Origin: Streptomyces sp. NBC_00358
Lineage (GTDB): Bacteria; Actinomycetota; Actinomycetes; Streptomycetales; Streptomycetaceae
NCBI RefSeq assembly: GCF_036099295.1
Contig: NZ_CP107976.1
Span: forward strand, 8,432,001-8,496,000
Direction: 5' to 3'
Length of the DNA stretch: 64,000 bases
The position numbers were made by a program, and so were the translations under genes. Below, one piece after another: positions 7,495 through 15,467 of this stretch. The notes below the pieces were generated by a model. The model did no database searches and was not told the DNA's origin. It saw nothing but the letters and a program-made list of their open reading frames with translations. Position 1 is the first letter of the stretch; every line of letters begins with the position of its first letter.

Positions 7495-7705
7495 GACGTC
7501 CATTGACGCGAGCCGAAACGGCCGCCGTTCCTCCCTGGCTGATCGAACGCGGCCAGGGGGGAGACTCGCTCACCGCCTCCGTTGCCGCCGTCGCTGCCGT
7601 GCGTGGATCGGCGGGGAGGAACGCCGACCTCGACTCCGACCTCGACCCCGACGCCGGGCCCGGCGGGTCGGTGAGCGCCGGGATGCGGCCACTCTCCGTT
7701 CGCCG

Positions 7706-7720
7706 GGGACCAATGGGCCC
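7706..7720. promoter_or_regulatory. DosR/OsdR-type box upstream of PPOX gene
   Basis: GGGACCAATGGGCCC fits GGGACC-N3-GGNCCC exactly and lies 87-101 bp before the PPOX-family start codon at 7807. Confidence 0.6.
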
Positions 7721-7806
7721 TGGCTCCCCTCGCCGGCCGGGCGGAGTCTGAACCATATGTCGCTGTATTGCTCTGTCGCCTCGATGCATGGAAGTGGGTT
7801 CCGGCG

Positions 7807-8244
7807 ATGAATCCCAACGACGGCTTTCGTGAACTCGGCCGGCAGGAGTGCCTGGACCGGCTCGGCGGAGCGCCCATCGGCAGGGTCGTCCACACGCGGG
7901 ACGCCCTGCCCGCGGTCCTGCCGGTCATTTTCTGTCTCGACGCGGAATCCGCCGTGGTGCTGCGTACGTCGGCGGACTCGGAACTGGCCCGTTGCATCGA
8001 CGGGGCGGTGGTGGCGTTCGAGGCCGACGCGGTGGACGCGGCCGGGCACGCCGGCTGGAGCGTCGTCGTGACGGGCCTCGCGCTGGTGGTGAGCGATCCC
8101 GCCGAGCACGATCGCCTGAGCCGCACCGGACCCCGTTCCTGGGTGACCTCACCCCACGACGTCTTCATCCGGATCGACGCAGAACTGGTCACCGGCCGGG
8201 AACTCGTCGGCGGCCGCACGCTGTACGGGGTGGACCTGAGCTGA
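7807..8244 (+). CDS. Pyridoxamine 5'-phosphate oxidase (PPOX) family protein
   Basis: A 145-aa split-barrel protein. The sequence runs ECLDRLGGAPIGRVVHTRDA, then a hydrophobic strand PVIFCLDAESAVVLRT, GAVVAFEADAVD, GWSVVVTGLALVV, and ends with ELVTGRELVG. This is the pattern of PPOX-type flavin- or F420-binding proteins that recur in DosR/OsdR clusters. The ATG at 7807 starts the conserved domain; an upstream in-frame start at 7768 adds 13 unconserved residues. A DosR-type box is upstream. The actual reaction is unknown. Confidence 0.8.
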   Translation: MNPNDGFRELGRQECLDRLGGAPIGRVVHTRDALPAVLPVIFCLDAESAVVLRTSADSELARCIDGAVVAFEADAVDAAGHAGWSVVVTGLALVVSDPAEHDRLSRTGPRSWVTSPHDVFIRIDAELVTGRELVGGRTLYGVDLS

Positions 8245-8370
8245 CCTGATCCGCCCCGACCTGACCCGGCGCTCGTGCCCATTCGACACGGCACGGGGGA
8301 GACCGGGCGACGACCGCCACCGCTCGGCGGCACGAAAATCCTGAGCCGATCGGTCGCGGTCCCGTGCAGG

Positions 8371-9900
8371 ATGCCCTCTGTGAACCATGTCCTGTGCGGT
8401 CTCGCCGCCAATCCGGCCCTGCCGTCCGATCTGGTCGACCGCCTGATCGCGATCGCGGACACCGACCTCGCCGGCGCCCTCGCCGGTCGGGCGGACCTCA
8501 GCCGGGAGCAGGCCGTCGCCCTGTTCTCGCGTGTCGGGGAGAGCGGTGTGCAACTCGCCTACGAAGGCGTGCTCGCCGCCGCGACGGTCGACCCCGCGGC
8601 GCACCCGTACACCGCCCTCGCGCTGCTCGACCAGGGATGCGGCCGCCCCGAGTGGGCACACCTCTTCGTGGCCGATCCGGTGCCCGAGCACCGGGAGAAA
8701 CTGGCCGCCTGCCCCGGCCTCCCGGCCGACGTGGTGGAGACGCTGGCCGCCGATACGGACGTACGTGTTGTCACGGAACTCGCCCTGTGGACCACACCGG
8801 AGGTGGCGGCGGGGCTCGGGGAGCATCCGCATGCCGAGGTCCGCCGCGCGGTGGCGCTGAACGAGGCGACGCCCCCGGACGTACTGGCCGCGCTCATCAC
8901 CGGAGAGGGGCTTCCTCCAGCGCGCCGCTGCCTGGTCTGCGACCGCGAGACGACCCCTTTCACGCACGATCCCCACTGCCCCCGGCCCGACTGCGATCTG
9001 CCGCCGGGCGCCTCCTGCGACGGGTCCCACGAGTCCACCGTCCATGCGATACAAGCGGCGGCACTCAGTAACCCTGGCACGCCCACGGCAGCCGTCGTCG
9101 GCTTCGCGGACCATCCTTCGATGACGCTGCGCTGGGCGCTCGCCGGGCGCTCGGACCTGCCCCCACGGGTGGGCGCACGGCTCGCCTCGGACGCCGTGCC
9201 CGGCATACGCGCCGACCTCGCCGGGAACCCCGCGATCGACGAGGCCCTGATCCGTGTGCTGGCGGGGGACCACGACCCCCGCGTACGCGGCAGGCTCGCC
9301 CTTCATCCCCGCGTACCGCTCGACGTGCTCACCCTGCTGGCTCGAACGTCGAGGGCCGGGGCCACCCTGCTGCCCCGGATCGCCGCCGCGACCCCCGCCG
9401 AGATCATGGAGCTGGTCCGGTCGCCGGACCCGGCCGCTCGGATGCTCCTGGCCCACCGCCGTGATCTGCCGCCCGAGATCCGCGACGCGCTGGCCCGCGA
9501 TCCGGACGCCAAGGTGGTCAAGTCCATCGCTTCGCATCCGGGCCTCGCCGAAGGGCAGTTGCGCGCCATGGCGGACCGGCACGGAGTCCAGGTCCTCGCC
9601 AAGGTGGCGGCCAACCCGGACGCGACTCCGGCACTGCTGGAGCACCTGACCCGACACGAACCACCCGTGCCGAAGGCGTTCCTGGAGATCGCCCGGCACC
9701 GGAACGCGACGGCCCGAGCCCTCCTCGCCTGCCTGGAGCACCAGCGGGCGAGGCCGAGGGCGGCCGGCCACCCGGCACTCCCGCCGTCCGTCATCGAGGA
9801 GTTGCTGAACGACGCGGACGGGCGCGTGGCGGATGCGGCGGCGGCCAACCCGTCCCTGCCCCCCGCCGCGATGGCGGATCTCGTCCGCCGGGCCGCGTAG
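8371..9900 (+). CDS. Leucine-rich-repeat-variant (LRV) protein with internal Cys cluster
   Basis: About 509 aa from the ATG at 8371 (the frame is open upstream but poor). It is built of ~24-residue alpha-helical repeats of the form (A/S)xNPxLPxxxxxxLxxDxDxxVRxxLA, seen many times before and after a central insert. The insert (about residues 180-220) holds CLVCDRE, a later HCPRPDC and a further CDGSH, a possible zinc- or Fe-S-binding knuckle. LRV repeats form solenoids for protein binding. No enzymatic motif is seen. It is alone on its strand and ends at a hairpin shared with gnd. A GTG nine bases downstream of the ATG is an alternative start. Confidence 0.75.
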   Translation: MPSVNHVLCGLAANPALPSDLVDRLIAIADTDLAGALAGRADLSREQAVALFSRVGESGVQLAYEGVLAAATVDPAAHPYTALALLDQGCGRPEWAHLFVADPVPEHREKLAACPGLPADVVETLAADTDVRVVTELALWTTPEVAAGLGEHPHAEVRRAVALNEATPPDVLAALITGEGLPPARRCLVCDRETTPFTHDPHCPRPDCDLPPGASCDGSHESTVHAIQAAALSNPGTPTAAVVGFADHPSMTLRWALAGRSDLPPRVGARLASDAVPGIRADLAGNPAIDEALIRVLAGDHDPRVRGRLALHPRVPLDVLTLLARTSRAGATLLPRIAAATPAEIMELVRSPDPAARMLLAHRRDLPPEIRDALARDPDAKVVKSIASHPGLAEGQLRAMADRHGVQVLAKVAANPDATPALLEHLTRHEPPVPKAFLEIARHRNATARALLACLEHQRARPRAAGHPALPPSVIEELLNDADGRVADAAAANPSLPPAAMADLVRRAA

Positions 9901-9939
9901 CCACGTCCCTCGGACCACGCCGCGGTCCGCACACGTGCG

Positions 9940-9977
9940 GCAGGCCGCGCATCCGTCGCCACGGACGCACGGCCTGC
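9940..9977. terminator. Bidirectional terminator hairpin
   Basis: GCAGGCC (9940-9946) pairs with GGCCTGC (9971-9977), with an inner TCCGT/ACGGA stem. It lies between the convergent LRV and gnd genes. Confidence 0.7.
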
Positions 9978-10005
9978 GCCGCTCCGGCTCATGGCCGGGC
10001 CGGGG

Positions 10006-11448
10006 TCACAGCATCTCGGTCTCACCGCGGGCGGTCTCGCCCCACAGCGTGTGGAAGCTGCCCTCGCGGTCGGTGCGCCGGTAGGTGTGGGCACCGAAGA
10101 AGTCGCGCTGGCCCTGGGTGAGGGCGGCGGGCAGCCGGTCGGCGCGCAGCGTGTCGTAGTAGGACAGGGCGGCGGAGAAGGCGGGCACCGGGACGCCTCG
10201 CCGGGTCGCCGTGGAGATGACCTCGCGCCACGGGACCTGGGCGTCCTTGATCTCGGTGGCGAACCCCGCGTCGGAGAGCAGACTGACCAGGCCCGGATCG
10301 ACGGCGTACGCGGCGCGGATACGGTCGAGGAACGCGGCGCGGACGATGCAGCCGCCGCGCCAGATCTTCGCCACCTCACCGAGGTCGATGTCCCAGCCGT
10401 ACTCCGCGGCGGCGTCCAGGATCATCTTCCAGCCCTGGTCGTAGGCGATCAACTTCGATGCGTACAGGGCGTGTTCGACCTGGCTGGTGAACCGCTCGGC
10501 CTCGGTTCCCGACAGGTCCCAGTGGGTGCCGCCGGGCAGACCGCGGTACGCGGCGCGCAGTTCGCCCTGACTGGAGGCGGCGCGGGCGAAGGTCGCCTGC
10601 GCGATGGCGGTGACGGGGGAGCCGAGGTCGAGGGCGGTCTGCACCGTCCAGCGACCGGTGCCCTTCTGCCCCGCGGCGTCCACCACGACATCGACGAACG
10701 GCTCCCCGGTGGAGGCGTCGGTGTGCGCGAGGACCTCGGCGGTGATCTCGATCAGGTACGAGTCGAGGCGGCCCTTGTTCCAGCGGCGGAAGATCTCCGC
10801 GATCTGCGCAGGGGTGTAGCCGCCGACGCGGCGGAGCAGGTCGTAGGCCTCGCCGATGAGCTGCATGTCGGCGTACTCGATGCCGTTGTGCACCATCTTG
10901 ACGAAGTGTCCGGCGCCGTCCGTGCCGATGTGCGTGGCACAGGGCTCGCCGTCCACCTTCGCGCTGATCGTCTCGAACATCGGGCCGAGCGAGGCGTACG
11001 ACTCCGGGGAGCCGCCGGGCATGATGCTCGGCCCGTGCAGAGCGCCCTCCTCGCCCCCGGACACACCCGCGCCGACGAAGTGGAGGCCGCGTTCGCGCAG
11101 CGACTGCTCACGACGCCGGGTGTCGGTGAAGTGGGCGTTGCCGCCGTCGATGATCATGTCGCCCGTTTCGAGCAGCGGGGCGAACTCCTCGATGACGGCG
11201 TCGGTGGCCGCACCGGCCTGCACCATGATCATCAGGCGGCGCGGGCGCTCCAGCGCCGCCACGAAATCCTCGGCGGACTCGGCCGCCACGAAGGCGCCCT
11301 CGTGCCCGAACTCCTCGACCAGTGCCTTGGTGCGTGCGGGGGTGCGGTTGTGGACGGCGACGGTGTAGCCGTTCCGGGCGAAGTTGCGGGCCAGATTGCG
11401 GCCCATCACCGCGAGCCCTGTGACGCCGATCTGCGCGGTCGCCTTCAT
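10006..11448 (-). CDS. gnd: 6-phosphogluconate dehydrogenase, decarboxylating (NADP+)
   Basis: 480 aa, full length for the long (enterobacterial-type) 6PGD. It oxidatively decarboxylates 6-phosphogluconate to ribulose-5-phosphate and CO2 with NADPH formation in the pentose phosphate pathway. Visible: the N-terminal dinucleotide fold (IGVTGLAVMGRNLARNFARN) with the NHxT NADP-selective loop (AVHNRTPARTK), the 6PGD signature GVSGGEEGALHGPSIMPGG, and the substrate segment GHFVKMVHNGIEYADMQ with catalytic Lys. The ATG at 11448 has AAGGAG upstream. It is monocistronic. Confidence 0.97.
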   Translation of the reverse strand: MKATAQIGVTGLAVMGRNLARNFARNGYTVAVHNRTPARTKALVEEFGHEGAFVAAESAEDFVAALERPRRLMIMVQAGAATDAVIEEFAPLLETGDMIIDGGNAHFTDTRRREQSLRERGLHFVGAGVSGGEEGALHGPSIMPGGSPESYASLGPMFETISAKVDGEPCATHIGTDGAGHFVKMVHNGIEYADMQLIGEAYDLLRRVGGYTPAQIAEIFRRWNKGRLDSYLIEITAEVLAHTDASTGEPFVDVVVDAAGQKGTGRWTVQTALDLGSPVTAIAQATFARAASSQGELRAAYRGLPGGTHWDLSGTEAERFTSQVEHALYASKLIAYDQGWKMILDAAAEYGWDIDLGEVAKIWRGGCIVRAAFLDRIRAAYAVDPGLVSLLSDAGFATEIKDAQVPWREVISTATRRGVPVPAFSAALSYYDTLRADRLPAALTQGQRDFFGAHTYRRTDREGSFHTLWGETARGETEML

Positions 11449-11813
11449 GGTGTGCTCCTTGGATCCGGATCTGCCTCCCCGCGTACCTGACGGGCGGGCA
11501 GACGACTGTCGCTGTGCCGATCAGTACGCATGGCAGGGGGCGAGGCGTTCACCTTCCGGGGCAGGTGGTGCGCCGGATCGCGGACCAGGTCTCCGGGCGA
11601 CGGGCGGAGGCGGGTCCTCCGGAACGCCGGGCCTCGGGCGGACGCGGCGGTCGCGGGAGTTCGGGCCCTGGGCGGGCGTCGGTGCCGCGGTACTCCGGGC
11701 GGGGGCGGACTCGGCCGCTCCTGCGCCTCAGCCCCTGCCGGACCCGGCTGCCCCAGCCCCCCGGCTCTGGGCAGCCCCTTCTGTTGCGGAACTCCGGCCG
11801 AAGGCCAGGGGCG
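11449..11813. other. Intergenic region without recognised feature
   Basis: 365 bp between the gnd start and the thiD end. It must hold the gnd promoter near 11460-11530. The rest is GC-rich sequence with no ORF, repeat or hairpin I can support. Confidence 0.6.
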
Positions 11814-12611
11814 TCAGCCGTTCCGGCGCAGGTGCCAGCCGTGGTCGACCGGTCCGATGCCGGCGCCGAGAGCGAATCCGGCCTCGATCGCGGCGGTCAC
11901 GTATTCCTTGGCACGTCGCACGGCCTCCGGCACGGAACGGCCCTCTGCCAGGCCCACCGCGATGGCCGAGGCGAGCGTGCACCCGGTGCCGTGCGTGTGC
12001 CGGTTGTCGTGGCGCGGCGCGCGCAGCCAGTGCTCGGCCGTCCCGTCGGTGAGCAGGTCGACTGCCTGACCGGGCAGGTGGCCCCCCTTCACCAGCACCC
12101 ATCGTGGACCGTACGAGAGCAGCCGTTCGGCGGCCCCGCGCATGCCCTCCTCGTCCTTCACCTTCACCCCGGTGAGCTGCGCGACCTCGTCGAGATTCGG
12201 GGTGGCCACCGTCGCCCGCGGCAGCAGCCGGGTCCGTACGGCGTCCAGCGCGTCGTCGGCCAACAGCCGGTCCCCGTGCTTGGAGACGCTCACGGGGTCC
12301 ACGACGACCGGGGCGCCCACGTCGGACAGCAACTCGGCGACCGTCGTCACCAGACCCGGCGACGAGAGCATCCCGGTCTTCACGGCCTGGACACCGATGT
12401 CGTCGACCACACTGCGGTACTGGGCGCGTACCGCCTTCTCGGACAGCTCCCAAGCTCCTTGCACACCAACGGAGTTCTGCGCTGTCACGGCGGTGAGCAC
12501 AGTCATCCCGTGGGCGCCCAGCGCGAGCATGGTCTTCAGGTCGGCCTGGATTCCGGCGCCACCGCCGGAGTCGGATCCGGCGATCGTCAGGACGCGGGGC
12601 GGCGTGGTCAT
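11814..12611 (-). CDS. thiD: Hydroxymethylpyrimidine/phosphomethylpyrimidine kinase
   Basis: 265 aa. It phosphorylates HMP to HMP-P and HMP-PP in thiamine biosynthesis and salvage. The ribokinase-fold signature TIAGSDSGGGAGIQADLK begins at residue 9, followed by AVTAQNSVGVQG. The C-terminal anion-hole and catalytic segment is HGTGCTLASAIAVGLAEG. It is the second gene of a unit with an NCS1 pyrimidine permease, 67 bp downstream of it. The TPP riboswitch before the permease probably controls both. Confidence 0.95.
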   Translation of the reverse strand: MTTPPRVLTIAGSDSGGGAGIQADLKTMLALGAHGMTVLTAVTAQNSVGVQGAWELSEKAVRAQYRSVVDDIGVQAVKTGMLSSPGLVTTVAELLSDVGAPVVVDPVSVSKHGDRLLADDALDAVRTRLLPRATVATPNLDEVAQLTGVKVKDEEGMRGAAERLLSYGPRWVLVKGGHLPGQAVDLLTDGTAEHWLRAPRHDNRHTHGTGCTLASAIAVGLAEGRSVPEAVRRAKEYVTAAIEAGFALGAGIGPVDHGWHLRRNG

Positions 12612-12678
12612 ACGAAGGGTTCCTCTCGGGTACGGCTTCGGGCGCGGGGCCCCCGACCGGCGGAGCGACGGACGGCCC

Positions 12679-14079
12679 TCAGGCGCGGCGGCGCAGCCGC
12701 AGTGGGGCGTAGAGGGCGAGGGCGACGAGGAACGCCACGTAGTAGGAGAGGTCGGCGCCGTGCAGCGCGTCGGCCACCGGACCCACGTACAGGCCGGTGT
12801 CCATGAACGGCACGGCCGCGCCGAACGCCGCGACGAAGGCCACCAGCGAGGGCCATCCGGAGCTCGGACGGGAGCTCTCGACGGCGACGTCGACCGGGGC
12901 GCCCCCGCGTTCCCGTCCGCGGGCGATCCAGTCGACGACGACGATCGCGACGAACCCGGGGATCCAGTAGCCCACGAACAGGAGCACGTTCTGGAAGCGG
13001 GCCGTGGTGTCGGCGGCGTGCATCCAGAGCACCAGCGGGAAGCCGAGGGCGGCGGCCAGGGCGGCGGCCGCCGGGCGCGGTATCCGCACGCCCAGGGTCT
13101 GCAGGGCCAGCGAACCGCTGTAGTCGTTCATCGCGTTGCTGCACACCGCCGCCAGTGCCACGGCGAGCAGCCCGAACGCGCCCGCCGCCCCGCCTCCCAG
13201 CAGCGCGTCCACGCCCGCCGCCGTCTGGTCGGTCAGCACGGAGGCGCCCCACAACCCGAGGACCTGCACGGCGACGAAGGACACGACCAGGCCGAGCAGG
13301 GTGTACCAGAACATCCGCGGACGGGAGGTCGTGCGCGGCAGATAGCGGCTGAAGTCACCGGCGTACGGGGCCCAGGACAGCGAGAGGCTCAGCGCGATGG
13401 TGCTGGTGAGCACGAACGCGCCCGCACGGTCGGCACCCGTCGCCGCCCCCGTCGCGGCCGGGTGGACGCCGTCGAGCATCCGCCAGGCGATCACCGCGAA
13501 GGCGACGGCGAGCACGAAGGTCATGACGATCTGCAGGCGGTGGATGGCCTCGTAGCCGAGGACGCCGAGAGCCCCCTGGGCAAGCATCATGACCAGCACA
13601 CCGAGCCAGAACGGCCAGCCGCACAACCGCGCCAGCGCGTCCCCGCCGAACAGCCCGATCAGCGCGTCCCAGGCGACCGAGGACAGCCACTGGAGCATCC
13701 CGGGCAGCACCACGGCCCGGCCGAACGCCAGCCGGGCGAGCGGGAGTTGACCGGTTCCGGTGAGGCCGCCCCAGGTGCTGAGATAGGCCGTGGGCAGGGC
13801 GCCGAGCACGGTCCCGAGGACCACCGCGGCGAGCGCCGTACGGAAGTCCAGGCCCAGCGCGATGCCGATCGTGCCGGTGAACACGCCCGTCATCGTCAGA
13901 TTCGGGGCGAACCACACGGTGAACAGGCGCCCGGCGCCGCCGTACCGGTTGTTCTCGGGGACCGGCTCGATGCCGTGTCCCTCCACCCGCAGGTCGCCGG
14001 GTGCGGCGGGCATCCGACCGTCGAAGACGGCGGGCCCGCCGTCGGCGGGCAGCCCGCCGGAAACATGCGCCAATGGCAT
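12679..14079 (-). CDS. NCS1-family permease, probable hydroxymethylpyrimidine transporter (CytX type)
   Basis: 466 aa from ATG 14079, with about 12 transmembrane helices of the nucleobase:cation symporter-1 family. Examples are FTVWFAPNLTMTGVFTGTIG near the N-terminus, and the helix pair around QLPLARLAFGRAVVLPGMLQ. A TPP riboswitch immediately upstream and thiD downstream point to HMP uptake for thiamine salvage (CytX-like) rather than cytosine. Start choice: the SD GGAGGG (14089-14094) is 9 nt from ATG 14079 but only about 0-1 nt from the ATG at 14088, so 14079 is preferred. The longer frame to 14151 would translate the riboswitch. Confidence 0.88.
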   Translation of the reverse strand: MPLAHVSGGLPADGGPAVFDGRMPAAPGDLRVEGHGIEPVPENNRYGGAGRLFTVWFAPNLTMTGVFTGTIGIALGLDFRTALAAVVLGTVLGALPTAYLSTWGGLTGTGQLPLARLAFGRAVVLPGMLQWLSSVAWDALIGLFGGDALARLCGWPFWLGVLVMMLAQGALGVLGYEAIHRLQIVMTFVLAVAFAVIAWRMLDGVHPAATGAATGADRAGAFVLTSTIALSLSLSWAPYAGDFSRYLPRTTSRPRMFWYTLLGLVVSFVAVQVLGLWGASVLTDQTAAGVDALLGGGAAGAFGLLAVALAAVCSNAMNDYSGSLALQTLGVRIPRPAAAALAAALGFPLVLWMHAADTTARFQNVLLFVGYWIPGFVAIVVVDWIARGRERGGAPVDVAVESSRPSSGWPSLVAFVAAFGAAVPFMDTGLYVGPVADALHGADLSYYVAFLVALALYAPLRLRRRA

Positions 14080-14088
14080 GGAAGACAT

Positions 14089-14165
14089 CCCTCCGCCAGT
14101 ATGAACTGGTTCAGGTTCGACGGGTGTGATCTCAGCCCTCGGACGGGGCACCCCGTGTCCGGTAC
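14089..14165 (-). promoter_or_regulatory. TPP (THI-box) riboswitch
   Basis: On the minus strand the THI-box landmarks occur in order: GGGGTGCCC, then GCTGAGAT, then AACCTGAACC, then CATACTGG. The 3' end merges with the GGAGGG Shine-Dalgarno of the permease gene. This implies control of translation initiation by sequestering the RBS when thiamine pyrophosphate is bound, the usual mode in actinobacteria. Boundaries are approximate. Confidence 0.93.
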
Positions 14166-14406
14166 GACGGACACCCTAACCGTTCCCGTGGACCGAGCGG
14201 GAGTGGGTCCGGTGGCCCCGGCCTTCCTGGGGTCGCCCGTCCGGACCACGGCTCCTGTCGCGGCCTCCGTTTCGTCCGAGGGGCCCGAACGGTCCTTTCG
14301 CAGCGCGGCGCGTGCCGCCCCTCGGTACTGTCGGAAGTGATCGCCGCTCGCTCTCCGCTCCCGGGTTCCCGGACCCCGGTGGCCGGGCGGAAGGAGGCAG
14401 AGTGCC

Positions 14407-15240
14407 GTGACCGTGATCTCCCTGAAGTCAGCGCAACTGCGGGAGGGGCCCACCCTCCCGTACGCCGAAGCCGGTTACCCCAGTGGTACACCGGTCGTCT
14501 TCGTGCACGGGCTGGCCGACTCCTGGTGGTCGTTCGAGCCCCTGCTGAGGCGCCTTCCGGCGTCCCTGCACGGTTACGCGCCCACGCAGCGCGGTCACGG
14601 TGACGCCGACCGGCCCCCGGAGGGCTACGCCCCCGACGACTTCGCCGCCGACCTGGTGGCCTTCCTCGACGCCGTGGACGTCTCCCGCGCCATCCTGGTG
14701 GGGGCGTCCAGCGGCGGGGTACCGGCCCGGATCGTCGCCGGCGGCTATCCCGACCGCATCGCGGGACTGGTACTGCTCGGTGTCCCCGGCACCCTCGCCG
14801 ACAAGCCGGTGGTGGCCGCCATGGGAAAGAGCCTCGAGAACCTCTCCGATCCGGTGCCCCGCGCGTTCGTCGAGGACTTCATGGCCGGGACGGCGGCCCG
14901 CCCGATCGCCCGCGGCTTCATCGAGACCATGATCGAGGAGAACCTCAAACTCCCCGCGCACGTCTGGCAGGAGACCGGGCGCGGCCTCCTCGACGCCGAT
15001 CTCGGCGCGACCCTCGGGGGCATCCTGGTGCCCACCCTCGTCATCTGGGGTGAGCAGGACGAGTTCCTGCCCCGGGACGACCAGCAGACCATCCTGGACG
15101 CCGTCCACGGCGCCGAATTCCTCGCCTACGAGGACACCGGCCATGTCGTCCACTGGGAGCAGCCCGAACGCGTGGTCGCCGACATCGCCGCGTTCGCCGC
15201 CCGGATCGAGCACCCGGGTACCTCTCACGACACCGCCTGA
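14407..15240 (+). CDS. Alpha/beta-fold hydrolase
   Basis: 277 aa. The oxyanion segment is VFVHGLADSWWSF, the nucleophile elbow is LVGASSGGVPARI (Ser), the Asp is in LVIWGEQDEFLPRDD, and the His is in YEDTGHVVHWEQPE. These fit the canonical triad order of an alpha/beta hydrolase (epoxide hydrolase/haloperoxidase-like group); substrate is unknown. GTG start at 14407 is preceded by GGAGG. It is divergent from the thiamine unit and followed by a low-complexity gap. Confidence 0.85.
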   Translation: MTVISLKSAQLREGPTLPYAEAGYPSGTPVVFVHGLADSWWSFEPLLRRLPASLHGYAPTQRGHGDADRPPEGYAPDDFAADLVAFLDAVDVSRAILVGASSGGVPARIVAGGYPDRIAGLVLLGVPGTLADKPVVAAMGKSLENLSDPVPRAFVEDFMAGTAARPIARGFIETMIEENLKLPAHVWQETGRGLLDADLGATLGGILVPTLVIWGEQDEFLPRDDQQTILDAVHGAEFLAYEDTGHVVHWEQPERVVADIAAFAARIEHPGTSHDTA

Positions 15241-15467
15241 CTCGCCGCCCGCGGGGTGAACGGCCGGTCGGCGAAGCCGCGTCGGACGCGAGCGCCGGGT
15301 TCTCCCTGCGTATCCGCACCCGCACCTGCGCCCGTATCCGCACCCGTATCCGTATCCGGGCGAAGCGAGACCGCCCGAGCCTGTTGACGGGGTTGACGCG
15401 ATCCGTAGCCCCGGCGCTCGGAGCCGCATGGCATGCTCATGCTCCCCACAGGAAGGGATCACGTGCC

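Noticed and set aside
7768..7806. Upstream start for the PPOX-family gene
   Set aside because: The extra 13 residues are unconserved-looking and have no better RBS; the domain starts at 7807.
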